From: Shewanella basaltis
Lineage (GTDB): Bacteria > Pseudomonadota > Gammaproteobacteria > Enterobacterales > Shewanellaceae
DNA length: 64,000 bases
NCBI RefSeq assembly: GCF_023283885.1
Contig: NZ_JAKILA010000003.1
Location: 186,001 to 250,000, forward strand
Direction: 5' to 3'
A program made the translations under genes and the position numbers. Position 1 is the first letter of the stretch; each line of letters starts with the position of its first letter. The notes beneath the pieces were generated by a model. The model was not told where the DNA came from. It saw only the letters and a program-made list of their open reading frames with translations, and did no database searches. Of this stretch, positions 17,665 through 25,901 are shown one piece after another.

Positions 17665-18945
17665 ATGACAGTATTTAGAACACTTCCGTTAGCAGCATGT
17701 ATTTTTGCCGTATGCAGTACACCATTACTGGCCAGTGATTTTGTTTTTTTAGACCCACACACATTAGCGGCCAATAGAACCTTATTACACTCAGCAGATG
17801 CAACGGCTGCAATGAAACACAGTTATCAATTACTGCTCGAAGAAGCCGACAGTGCAATACAATCTGGCCCTTTTAGTGTTACCGATAAAGGCATGATCCC
17901 CCCAAGTGGTGATAAACACGACTACTTGAGTATTAGCCCATATTGGTGGCCAGATAACAGCAAAGTGGACGGTTTACCCTGGGTACGCCACGACGGTAAA
18001 ACCAATCCGGCATCTAAAACCAATGAAACTGACTCAAAACGTATTGGTCAATTTACCCGAAGCGTTAGGGCAATCGCTCTGGCATATTATTTCAGTCAAG
18101 AAGAAAAATATGCACGCAAGGGCATAGAATTCATTCGTACCTGGTTTATCAATGATTCAACCAAAATGAATCCCAATGTAAAATTTGGCCAAGGTGTGCC
18201 AGGTGTAGCCTCAGGCAGACGTAGCGGGATTATTGATACCAGAACAATAGCCGAACGTCTGCCAGATGCCATTGCCATATTGTCAACTTCTTCTCTGTGG
18301 ACAGCGGCAGACGAGTTGGCAATAAATCAATGGTACAGCGACTATCTTGATTGGATGATTACCGATGATCTCAGTGGAGGCCCTAAGGGAGAAGCATACT
18401 CTGTCAATAATCACGGCACATGGTATGACTATCAACTTGCGAGTATTTCTTACTTTTTAGGCAATCAGCCTCTTGCAAAACAAATGGTGCAAAAAGGTAA
18501 AATGCGTGTAGATACCCAGTTTGACGCCGATGGCTCCCAGCCTCATGAAATTGAAAGAACTCGAGCTTATCATTACCATTACTTTAGTTTAGATCCTTTA
18601 GTTGGCCTTGCGCAGCTAGGTGACAAATTAGGCATAGATTTATGGCACTATCAAAATCAACAAGGCGGCTCATTAATAAAAGGTATCGATTTTATGGCGC
18701 GTTTTCATGATCCGCAAAGTCAATGGCCTTACAGCCAAAAAGATAAACGTAGACGGGTTGAACGCATGACACCACTTTACCTTAAAGCGGGCCTGGCATT
18801 AAATAAACCACAGTGGGTAAGGTTAGCCACACAAACTGATTTTAGTGCGTTTAATCTGAAACAAGATTTAGCAGAAGTGTGGGCGCAACGTGATATTGAA
18901 TTATTGTACTTAACGCGCTCACCTGCTGTAACAAGTAACAAGTAA
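17665..18945 (+). CDS. Exported alginate-lyase-family protein (PF05426; PL5/PL38-like)
   Basis: A 426-residue protein with a cleavable signal peptide (MTVFRTLPLAACIFAVCSTP, cleavage near LLA-S at about residue 24). The mature part has the (alpha/alpha) toroid marks of PF05426: HDYLSISPYWWPD, RRSGIIDTRTIAERL and SVNNHGTWYDYQLAS, the latter holding the His/Tyr likely to act in catalysis, plus QPHEIERTRAYHYHYFSL. It probably cuts oligo-uronates in the periplasm. The family includes alginate and glucuronan lyases, so alginate specificity rests on the neighbours. The stop codon lies inside a heptamer tandem repeat. Confidence 0.85.
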   Translation: MTVFRTLPLAACIFAVCSTPLLASDFVFLDPHTLAANRTLLHSADATAAMKHSYQLLLEEADSAIQSGPFSVTDKGMIPPSGDKHDYLSISPYWWPDNSKVDGLPWVRHDGKTNPASKTNETDSKRIGQFTRSVRAIALAYYFSQEEKYARKGIEFIRTWFINDSTKMNPNVKFGQGVPGVASGRRSGIIDTRTIAERLPDAIAILSTSSLWTAADELAINQWYSDYLDWMITDDLSGGPKGEAYSVNNHGTWYDYQLASISYFLGNQPLAKQMVQKGKMRVDTQFDADGSQPHEIERTRAYHYHYFSLDPLVGLAQLGDKLGIDLWHYQNQQGGSLIKGIDFMARFHDPQSQWPYSQKDKRRRVERMTPLYLKAGLALNKPQWVRLATQTDFSAFNLKQDLAEVWAQRDIELLYLTRSPAVTSNK

Positions 18946-18970
18946 CAAGTAACAAGTAGCAAGTAACAAG
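18929..18970. repeat. Heptamer tandem repeat across the lyase stop codon
   Basis: Six units of TAACAAG (fifth unit TAGCAAG). The lyase stop TAA at 18943-18945 is the start of the third unit. Gain or loss of a unit would alter only the last few residues, because TAA recurs in every frame. Confidence 0.9.
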
Positions 18971-18985
18971 CTCATTTAGTGAGTC

Positions 18986-19031
18986 GGGTTAACCAAATAC
19001 ACCTTGGTGTGGGTATGGTTAGCCCTTTTTT
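18986..19031 (+). terminator. Terminator of the symporter-lyase operon
   Basis: Stem GGGTTAACCA paired with TGGTTAGCCC (one G-T pair), inner ACACC/GGTGT stem, then TTTTTT. It lies about 40 bp past the lyase stop. Confidence 0.8.
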
Positions 19032-19431
19032 ATGCCTAACGTCTGTTAATAGCTGTAGGTAAACCGGCTATTTGTTCACTTTATACCATTACGCATCGCG
19101 TTAACATTTGTAGCCTAGTGTGTTTGCCTTGTGCCTTTTTTGCACAGCGCTTACTGCCAGGGGCTGACACTGTGATGGTAACGGGGAGTGCAAGCGATGT
19201 TCTTTTTAACGGGTTAATTAACCGCAAAGATGTCGGCGCCATGTTTTCACACCAATGAACACGACGCTGTTGTCAGGTGTATGCAAATGGGCTGCATGGT
19301 AACAATTTGGTTAGATGCGCCAGTTTTTTATTTAGATGCGCAATGATTACAACCGCGAAAGTAATGGATTACGGGTATTTTACACGCCTTTACAGGCTTG
19401 CTGCAGCGCTGTTAACGTTTATCAATATAAT
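19032..19431. other. Gene-free spacer
   Basis: About 400 bp between convergent operons. No gene, RNA or clear repeat seen. Confidence 0.6.
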
Positions 19432-19464
19432 AAAAAACCGCCATGGACTGGCCAATGGCGGTTT
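19432..19464 (-). terminator. Terminator of the PL7 gene at 19538-20413
   Basis: Stem AAACCGCCAT/ATGGCGGTTT with a 10-base loop. On the minus strand it ends in a T run. Confidence 0.85.
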
Positions 19465-19537
19465 GTGGTGGTTTGTGGTGGTGGATCATTAAGCCTGTTT
19501 TAGGGTATTTTCATGGTAAATACTGAGCGAGTACCAA

Positions 19538-20413
19538 TTAGAATTTAGTTTCTTCGACCGAATATTGTAAATTGTAAAAGTGTGCTTCACTTTGACCCTT
19601 TTCAAATTGATTATACACACCGGCTTTAAAATAACTGCGCATGTGTTTCCAATAATCAAGCTTGTGATCGACCACATTGTCGCCGTTAAAATCGATGATC
19701 AATCTTTGATCACCCACCGTAATATCAAAATGTACCGGGTTGACTGGATCATGTTCCCCTAAATCATAACGCGTGTACGCTTTTTTGCAGATGGGCTTTT
19801 CTCTGTTGCCAAATTCTTTTGAGCAATTAACAGCGTTGTTTTTAACAATTGCCCAATAATGATTATGAATACCACGGCGTTCACCTTCCCACACAATACG
19901 CACTAAAGGGTGAGGGATGTAGCCTGCACCATGTTTTCCATCGTCGTGTGTTCCCTTGTTGTGTACTTGTAAAAACGTCATTTCGTCACGTTCAGGATCA
20001 CTGTTTTTAATGGCATTCATTGGGTCGATTAGCATTAAATCGGCGCTTAATTTGTAAATTTTATCTGGGTTGTCTGTTTTAAAGTTTTCAAGAATGCGTA
20101 ATTCATTACGTAGTTTGTATCCTTGCATCTTAAACACTAATGCTTCAGAGCCTTTGTCGACATAAAAATTTGCATCCATGACACCAGTGAAGTTACTGTC
20201 TGTTGCCACTTCATTTTTGCTGCCTTCTTTGGCGTTTGGCGTTGAAATTTGTAATTTTGATGCACCTAAAATAGATGCAAACTTTGCATAATCTGCGGGT
20301 ACCCCACGCTCACCATTACTTGGCATAACCTTGATAGGCTCGTAGGTACTCATGCAACCTGCCAGTAATACAGATGACACCATGAACATGGTGGCCGATA
20401 GTTTTAGCTTCAT
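19538..20413 (-). CDS. PL7-type alginate lyase, lipoprotein
   Basis: About 291 residues from the ATG at 20413, preferred because GAGGAA precedes it and the protein then begins with a lipoprotein signal ending in LLAGC. The alginate lyase 2 fold is shown by the three PL7 strands: LRNELR (the R-x-E-L-R motif), FLQVHNKG (Q-V-H) and YFKAGVYNQ. The Q-V-H variant is often linked with preference for mannuronate-rich alginate, but this is a weak predictor. It is the last gene of a minus-strand run PL6, three-repeat lipoprotein, KdgM porin, PL7, although a terminator-like hairpin lies before it. Confidence 0.88.
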   Translation of the reverse strand: MKLKLSATMFMVSSVLLAGCMSTYEPIKVMPSNGERGVPADYAKFASILGASKLQISTPNAKEGSKNEVATDSNFTGVMDANFYVDKGSEALVFKMQGYKLRNELRILENFKTDNPDKIYKLSADLMLIDPMNAIKNSDPERDEMTFLQVHNKGTHDDGKHGAGYIPHPLVRIVWEGERRGIHNHYWAIVKNNAVNCSKEFGNREKPICKKAYTRYDLGEHDPVNPVHFDITVGDQRLIIDFNGDNVVDHKLDYWKHMRSYFKAGVYNQFEKGQSEAHFYNLQYSVEETKF

Positions 20414-20499
20414 ACCAGTTCCTCTATCTCCCGTACAAATCAAGTGCATATCGCGCAGTGTAGGGGAGATGTAATTAACATTATTTATGTTTGCTGACT

Positions 20500-20530
20500 A
20501 AAAAACCGACACAGAAACGATTGTGCCGGC
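20500..20530 (-). terminator. Hairpin between the KdgM porin and PL7 genes
   Basis: CCGACACA pairs with TGTGCCGG (one G-T pair) around a short loop and is followed by a T run on the minus strand. It probably ends much of the porin transcript, leaving PL7 with reduced or separate transcription. Confidence 0.7.
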
Positions 20531-20542
20531 TTAGATGAAATA

Positions 20543-21358
20543 TTAGAAACGATATTTGTAGCCAATTTCGATGGCATTATCGTGTTTACCATACCAGTCG
20601 TAGCCACCATTTTTCTCTTCTGTGTGGCTGGCTTTTCTGAGCGCTTGTTTCAATTTAAATTTACCGTAAAAAGCATGTTCGCGGGCTTCAGGCATGCGGT
20701 ATTCTGCACTAAATTCATGCTCCCAAGCGGTTTGCTTATTGTTGTCGAATATATGTTGTTCAACACCTGAGCTGTTTAGATTTGAAGACAGTTTTTGCAG
20801 TAGGATGGCGTCCCACACAAAGGTAAACGCATCCCAACGGTAAGTGAGCCAAAAGTCATAACGCATTTCTTTATTAATATCATCGCGCTCGCCATCACCA
20901 ATTCGAATTCTGTCCAGGTTGGTTGAGTATCTAGCACGAACCTTGGTACTGATATTTTTGGTCAGACGATAGCCATAATATGCGCCAACACGAATGTTTT
21001 TTGAGTCCTCTTTAATTTGGTAATCAAGTACGGGACCGGCTTGATGCTTTTTATTGCCCCAGGTCCATTTGTAATCTGTTTTAAAGTTCATTTCATACTG
21101 TTCAGGTGCGTAGCCGGCCTCAATTTCGGGTACGCTGCGGTCATATAACCAAACCTGTTCAATACCAAATTGAAACCCATTGCGCATACGGTGAGCAAAT
21201 TCAACCTTAGGCTTGTCGGTACGACCTTCCAATATTTTATGTTCCCACTTAACCGCAATCGTACTCGAACCTGGTCTGACGTCATCTGAATCATCTGCTA
21301 CTGCATTAAAGGCCAGTAACCCCAAAACACCTGCACCTACTGCAACATATTTATTCAT
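20543..21358 (-). CDS. KdgM-family oligouronate porin
   Basis: A 271-residue outer-membrane beta-barrel with a signal peptide (cleavage near AVA-DD, about residue 21). It has alternating strands rich in Tyr/Trp/Arg and ends in GYKYRF, the aromatic C-terminal signature of outer-membrane proteins. KdgM porins are monomeric 12-strand channels for acidic oligosaccharides. In alginate operons they let oligo-alginate into the periplasm. A strand pattern such as RVGAYYGYRLTKNISTKVRA fits. It follows the three-repeat lipoprotein gene by about 80 bp, in the same operon. Confidence 0.87.
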   Translation of the reverse strand: MNKYVAVGAGVLGLLAFNAVADDSDDVRPGSSTIAVKWEHKILEGRTDKPKVEFAHRMRNGFQFGIEQVWLYDRSVPEIEAGYAPEQYEMNFKTDYKWTWGNKKHQAGPVLDYQIKEDSKNIRVGAYYGYRLTKNISTKVRARYSTNLDRIRIGDGERDDINKEMRYDFWLTYRWDAFTFVWDAILLQKLSSNLNSSGVEQHIFDNNKQTAWEHEFSAEYRMPEAREHAFYGKFKLKQALRKASHTEEKNGGYDWYGKHDNAIEIGYKYRF

Positions 21359-21440
21359 TTTTGATTTCCTAATTTTGTCTTAAAAACCTCTTTGCACTGC
21401 CTGTGTGATGCTGATTGCAAAGAGGATTACTTATCGTTAA

Positions 21441-23981
21441 TTACTGATTAAACGTGTTGCCTGGGAACAGGTTTGTGCTTTCACTTTCTAAACGTGCAAA
21501 AATAGCTGCATCGCGAGCACCACTGCTGCCAACACTGTTTACAATGTCAAATGTGTAACCACTGAAGCTATTGTTGCTTACTGTGACATTGCAGTTATTT
21601 TCATTTTCAGCATCTTTAATTGCGCCGCTACTCGAGTCGCCAATCTTGATGGCGGCTGTTTCTTTAGAATCTGCACCAGCAATTGAAAATGCATTGCCGT
21701 CAATTAGGGTACCCATTCTTCCTTTAGACGAGCTGCAAGTGAGTTTGACTAGGTCGTTTTGTAAACCAGAATCTTGCGTACTGAAACTGCTGTTTGTTAG
21801 GTTCATAAAACCATAAGAGCGGATCCAAGCACCTTTATTTTCGATTTGATCTTGAGATGTGATTTTTGTCGTGTCGAAGGTGAGTCCGCTTAACATAATT
21901 GGCATTTCATCTTCACCCACTTTTTGGATGTTAATAACGGCTTCTTTTGCATCTGCTGTGGTGCCACAAAGTGCAATTGCGTCGTTGGCAAAGATGATGT
22001 TGGCGATTTCAGCTCCCGCAGCACCATCAACAATATCGATACAGGTACTGCCAGAAATAGTTGCGCCATCTTGGCCCACTAATTTAATGGCTTTATCTAT
22101 GGTGATAACACCCGACGAGTAATCATAAGCATCGCCAGCACCTAAAGTGATCGTTGCACCAGTATTGGCTGCAACTATGGCTGCATTGATTTCAGCCACA
22201 TTCAGTGGCAGCACAGGCTGTTCAGTTGGCGTGCTTTCTAAGATATTTTCCGACTCAGTGGTATCACCAAACACATCATAAAGTGCAGTTGAGTTATCTT
22301 CAGTTGTACTGATTAACGCACTAAAGTGAGTGAATGTGTTACCGGTAAAGGTGGTTGCACAGTTTTTATTTTCTTGCCCAAGGTTACTTGGCACACCTAT
22401 CGTTGCTGCTTTAGTCATGCCTGATGCATTAAATTCAGCGAGGGCAAAGGTGTTGTTCGAAAAGATAGAGCCTCGTGGGTCTGAATTGCTGCCACCTCGC
22501 GATGCTGAACTGCCACAGTTTAGATATAAAATGTTTTGTGCATCAGCTGATTTATTGGCAAATGTTGTATTTGAAATATCAACTAACCCACGTGAATACA
22601 CCCATGCATCACTTGAGCCTGTTGGTTCAACAAAGCCTGAACCATCAAAATTAAGTTTATGTAAAGTGACTCCCAGTTTGTCTTTACCCACTTTACCGAT
22701 ATTAATAATGGCGTTTGACGCGCTGCCACTTGGGTCACCACACACATCAATGGACATGTCGGTAAATGATATATTGGAGATTTCGGTACCAACAGCGGCA
22801 TCTAACACATCAATACATGCAGTACCTGTAATCATTGCACCATCTTCGCCTACCAGTTTAATGGCTTTATCGATGGTGATAGTGCCAGAAGAAAAATCAT
22901 ATTCGTCACCCGCGCCAAGGGTAATAGTACTGCCTGCGGTTGCTGCTAATATGGCTGCATTGAGTTCGGCAATATTTTTAGGGTTAGTGACGCCTGTATT
23001 AGGTGGTGTGGTGTCATCAAGATCATTAATTAAGGTGTTTTCATTTAGCACAGTATCACCAAAGACATCGTATAATGCGGTTGAAGCATCGTTGGTGTCG
23101 CTGACTAAATAGGTAAAGTTTTCAAAGGTATTATTGGTAAATGTGGTTGCGCAGTTTTTATTATCTTGGCCTAAGTTACTCGGAACACCAATGGTGGCGG
23201 CTTTCACTACACTCGCTGAATTTAATGAGGCTAAAGAAAACGTATTGCCCGTAAACGTTGAGCCTCGTGGGTCATCATTACTGCCACCGCGAGACGTTGA
23301 ACTACCGCAGTTTAAATACAATATACTTTGTGCATTTTCTGATTTGTTGGTAAACGTGCTGTCTGACAGATCCACTAAACCACGTGAATAAACCCATGCA
23401 TCGCTTGCACCTGTTGGCTCAGTAAATGAGGTACCATCAAACGTTAAGTTATCGAGTAATACGGCGGTCTTATCTTTACCAACTTTACCAATATTGATAA
23501 TTGAAGTTGAGGTGCTTTCACCACTACCACATGAGTCCATGGTAATGTTTTTAAAGGCAATATTTGAAATACGGACTTGATTGCCTTCATTTAACACTTC
23601 AACGGCTTCTGTTGGAATATCGATACATACCGCGCCCGATAACACAGCTTGTTCTGTCACTGTGTCAGCGTCTGATGAAATAATATTTCCTTGAGCATCT
23701 GCTGAGAGTAGGGTGATTGCTTTGTTAAGGACTATTGTGCCGGTATTTGAGAAATTGCCGGCAGTACTAAGGCCAATAAAATCGCCTGTTTCTGCAGTGT
23801 CGATTGCAGCAAGTAATTCTGCTGTGGTGGTCACTATCGTGCTGGCCACATCCGGGGTGGGTTCTGAGGGTGTTTCTGTGCTGGTATCTGCTGTTGATGG
23901 TTTGTCGTAAAAATCACAACCGCTTAATGCCCCAGCAGATAATGCGATGCATATTAAGCTAGCTAATGTATTTTTTTTCAT
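21441..23981 (-). CDS. Large three-repeat, cysteine-patterned lipoprotein of unknown function
   Basis: An 846-residue predicted lipoprotein (lipobox LSGC, Cys22) with a Thr/Ser/Pro-rich linker to about residue 48. Three repeats follow, at roughly 50-320, 336-585 and 594-846. Repeats 1 and 2 are very similar, repeat 3 is diverged and shorter inside. Each has four Cys at matching places (119/151/225/277, 389/414/489/541, 649/672/749/797) and motifs such as ITIDKAIKLVG, INIGKVGKDK and NTF. The short beta-strand/Asn-rich rhythm suggests right-handed beta-helices, like PL6, but I see no PL6 catalytic Lys/Arg pair. It lies between PL6 and KdgM, so a surface alginate-binding or docking role is a guess. 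Asp at +2 would predict inner-membrane retention by E. coli rules. Confidence 0.75.
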   Translation of the reverse strand: MKKNTLASLICIALSAGALSGCDFYDKPSTADTSTETPSEPTPDVASTIVTTTAELLAAIDTAETGDFIGLSTAGNFSNTGTIVLNKAITLLSADAQGNIISSDADTVTEQAVLSGAVCIDIPTEAVEVLNEGNQVRISNIAFKNITMDSCGSGESTSTSIINIGKVGKDKTAVLLDNLTFDGTSFTEPTGASDAWVYSRGLVDLSDSTFTNKSENAQSILYLNCGSSTSRGGSNDDPRGSTFTGNTFSLASLNSASVVKAATIGVPSNLGQDNKNCATTFTNNTFENFTYLVSDTNDASTALYDVFGDTVLNENTLINDLDDTTPPNTGVTNPKNIAELNAAILAATAGSTITLGAGDEYDFSSGTITIDKAIKLVGEDGAMITGTACIDVLDAAVGTEISNISFTDMSIDVCGDPSGSASNAIINIGKVGKDKLGVTLHKLNFDGSGFVEPTGSSDAWVYSRGLVDISNTTFANKSADAQNILYLNCGSSASRGGSNSDPRGSIFSNNTFALAEFNASGMTKAATIGVPSNLGQENKNCATTFTGNTFTHFSALISTTEDNSTALYDVFGDTTESENILESTPTEQPVLPLNVAEINAAIVAANTGATITLGAGDAYDYSSGVITIDKAIKLVGQDGATISGSTCIDIVDGAAGAEIANIIFANDAIALCGTTADAKEAVINIQKVGEDEMPIMLSGLTFDTTKITSQDQIENKGAWIRSYGFMNLTNSSFSTQDSGLQNDLVKLTCSSSKGRMGTLIDGNAFSIAGADSKETAAIKIGDSSSGAIKDAENENNCNVTVSNNSFSGYTFDIVNSVGSSGARDAAIFARLESESTNLFPGNTFNQ

Positions 23982-24000
23982 AGTGGCGTCTCTCTTTTAA

Positions 24001-24020
24001 TAGCCCCATTTCTGGGGCTA
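24001..24020 (-). other. Hairpin between PL6 and the three-repeat lipoprotein gene
   Basis: TAGCCCCA/TGGGGCTA, an 8-bp perfect stem with a 4-base loop and no T run. More likely an mRNA-processing or stabilising hairpin than a terminator. Confidence 0.55.
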
Positions 24021-24053
24021 AACTGTTAATTTGGTGATAAATCAGATGCTGAA

Positions 24054-25613
24054 TTACTGTTTAATGCGATAGGTCGCGCCAGTATCATTCACTGTGAGTA
24101 CGGTTAAGCCTCTCGCTCCACCAGAGTAATTAGTTGCTTCTAATAGACCATTGGCTCCACGAACCAACTCTGGTTTAAGATCGGTAATAATGCCGGGGAT
24201 TTTGGGGAGTGTGGTTTCAGCCACTTCGCCGTAATACAACTCGTTTTCATAAGTAGGGTTAACCAATGGTGCGTTACCGTCATCACCTTTTACCGCTAAG
24301 GTTTTCTTCATTTGTGCAGATGAAAGATTGTTACGGAAGGTGATATCGGTACCTGCATACACAGTTGAGACTTTTGAGTTATCGTATTGGCTTACGCTGT
24401 GCACCTTTGACGAGTACAATATGTTTTGACGTGAATCGATAATCGAATTATTTTCAACCAATACTTTATAAGGTGTCGCCTGTTTGTTTAGGCCTTTGCC
24501 TTTTACTCCACCACCTAATTTTTCGCCATGTTGAACATCAGTAATCCCTGTGTTGACCGCGATACCACCGCGCACATTGCCCGTACCCATGACACGCTCA
24601 ATGTAGTTGTTACGGATAACATGGCCTTCATCGTAAAAACGAATACCACCGGTATAGCGTTTGGCATTACCAATGATCACGTTGTTTTCTACGGTATTGT
24701 TTTTACCGTGACGCAATGAAATCATTGATGCACTGTCAACAATGGTGTTACCCCTAAGAATATTTTCGCCAGACTTAAAGGTGATCAGTTCTGTTTCACC
24801 GTCGCATTGCAGGAATAAATTGCCTTCTACGAGGGTTTTTGAAGGGTAAATAGAACTCTTTGAATCGCCAACTCGGATAGCTTCCCAGCTGTTTGAGTTA
24901 TAACGTTGTGCTGCGGTGAAGTCGAATTCGTAGTGTTGGTTACTTTTTTGATTAAAAAACAAGTTGCCTTTAATGACATGGTTGTCTGGTGTTTTATCGC
25001 CTTTGGCTTTTTGGACGCCAATTAATGTTCCACGCTTGTGTTTGCCTTCGAATGTATTATTAATCAGTTGGTTATTTTTACCGTATAGTGAAACCCAAAG
25101 ATATTTTGGGTATTCGTCGCGCTCCCCCATAGGCTCATATTCATAACCGTCATTAAAGAAATAAAAAGTTGAATTGGTGACTAGGTTGTCGTTACCTCGA
25201 AAAACAATGCCCCCCATACGTTCGGCAGGCCCTCCTTCGGTAAACACCACACCGTCTAATGTAATGTTGTTACCACGGAGGTTGATTTGCACTGAACCGG
25301 TAAACCAGGTTTTTCCAGGCTCTGTTGCCTTTATGGTGACGTTATTGGCGGTAATATCGAATTTTCCCAAGTTGGCAAATTTGCCTGGCGCGATGTCTAA
25401 TGTGTCACCGTCTTTTAAATTGAGCAGTTGTGCTTTTAATGCTTGGGCATCAGCAGTGATCAATGTATTACTGCTAATAAGCGGTTTGGAGTTGGTTTCT
25501 AACGCTGCAGTGTTCACAACTGGATTGTTAGGTACCTCATTTGACGTATCAGTGGAAACACAGCCGCCTAGTAAGGTGAGGGCAATTGCTCCTGCTAATA
25601 ATGTCTTTTTCAT
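24054..25613 (-). CDS. PL6 alginate lyase, lipoprotein
   Basis: A 519-residue chondroitinase-B-fold enzyme. The N-terminus is a lipoprotein signal with lipobox LLGGC (Cys18). The parallel beta-helix body includes SNQHYEFDFTAAQRYNSNSW, CDGETELITFKSGENILRG and ISLRHGKNNTVENN. The likely catalytic base Lys280 and acid Arg301 are 21 residues apart, the same spacing as in studied PL6 enzymes as I recall them. The acidic residues around 273-275 would bind calcium. It should degrade alginate at the cell surface or in the periplasm. First gene of the PL6-lipoprotein-porin operon, with AGGGG before the ATG. Confidence 0.93.
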   Translation of the reverse strand: MKKTLLAGAIALTLLGGCVSTDTSNEVPNNPVVNTAALETNSKPLISSNTLITADAQALKAQLLNLKDGDTLDIAPGKFANLGKFDITANNVTIKATEPGKTWFTGSVQINLRGNNITLDGVVFTEGGPAERMGGIVFRGNDNLVTNSTFYFFNDGYEYEPMGERDEYPKYLWVSLYGKNNQLINNTFEGKHKRGTLIGVQKAKGDKTPDNHVIKGNLFFNQKSNQHYEFDFTAAQRYNSNSWEAIRVGDSKSSIYPSKTLVEGNLFLQCDGETELITFKSGENILRGNTIVDSASMISLRHGKNNTVENNVIIGNAKRYTGGIRFYDEGHVIRNNYIERVMGTGNVRGGIAVNTGITDVQHGEKLGGGVKGKGLNKQATPYKVLVENNSIIDSRQNILYSSKVHSVSQYDNSKVSTVYAGTDITFRNNLSSAQMKKTLAVKGDDGNAPLVNPTYENELYYGEVAETTLPKIPGIITDLKPELVRGANGLLEATNYSGGARGLTVLTVNDTGATYRIKQ

Positions 25614-25624
25614 ATTTATCCCCT

Positions 25625-25639
25625 ATTTGTATTATAATA
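25625..25639. promoter_or_regulatory. Candidate alginate regulon operator before the PL6 operon
   Basis: ATTTGTATTATAATA matches the operator palindrome TATTGTATTACAATA at 12 of 15 positions. It lies only 11 bp upstream of the PL6 ATG, just before the ribosome binding site, so it would block by roadblock or early-transcript occlusion. Confidence 0.45.
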
Positions 25640-25874
25640 AGCTCTGAAAGCATTTTCTCTTTTTAGGTGATAGTTTTCTGTGATGTGAAACAAACTTTTA
25701 CGTCTTGGCAGTAAAAATGTACTTAAAAATAACAAAATTTACATAAGCAACTAAAATAAATGGTTTTATTTCTGGTTCAGCGTTAGAGTTATCCTGTGTG
25801 CAATAACATTTACACGATAGTTTGACCTCGGTCACAGAGTTTTTTGTATGAGTTATCTTTATTGTGTCTTATGG

Positions 25875-25889
25875 TATTGTAATACTAAT
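25875..25889. promoter_or_regulatory. Candidate alginate regulon operator before the PL7 gene
   Basis: TATTGTAATACTAAT keeps 11 leading bases of the kdgF-proximal palindrome exactly (12 of 15 in all). It sits 12 bp before the ATG at 25902, the same close placement seen at the PL6 gene on the other side of this 290-bp divergent promoter region. Confidence 0.5.
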
Positions 25890-25901
25890 GAAGGGGGTTT
25901 T

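Noticed and set aside
19277..19492. 71-codon plus-strand frame
   Set aside because: Runs through the minus-strand terminator at 19432-19464 and has odd composition.
22330..23391. Long plus-strand frames opposite the three-repeat lipoprotein
   Set aside because: They repeat because the sense gene repeats, and lack start signals.
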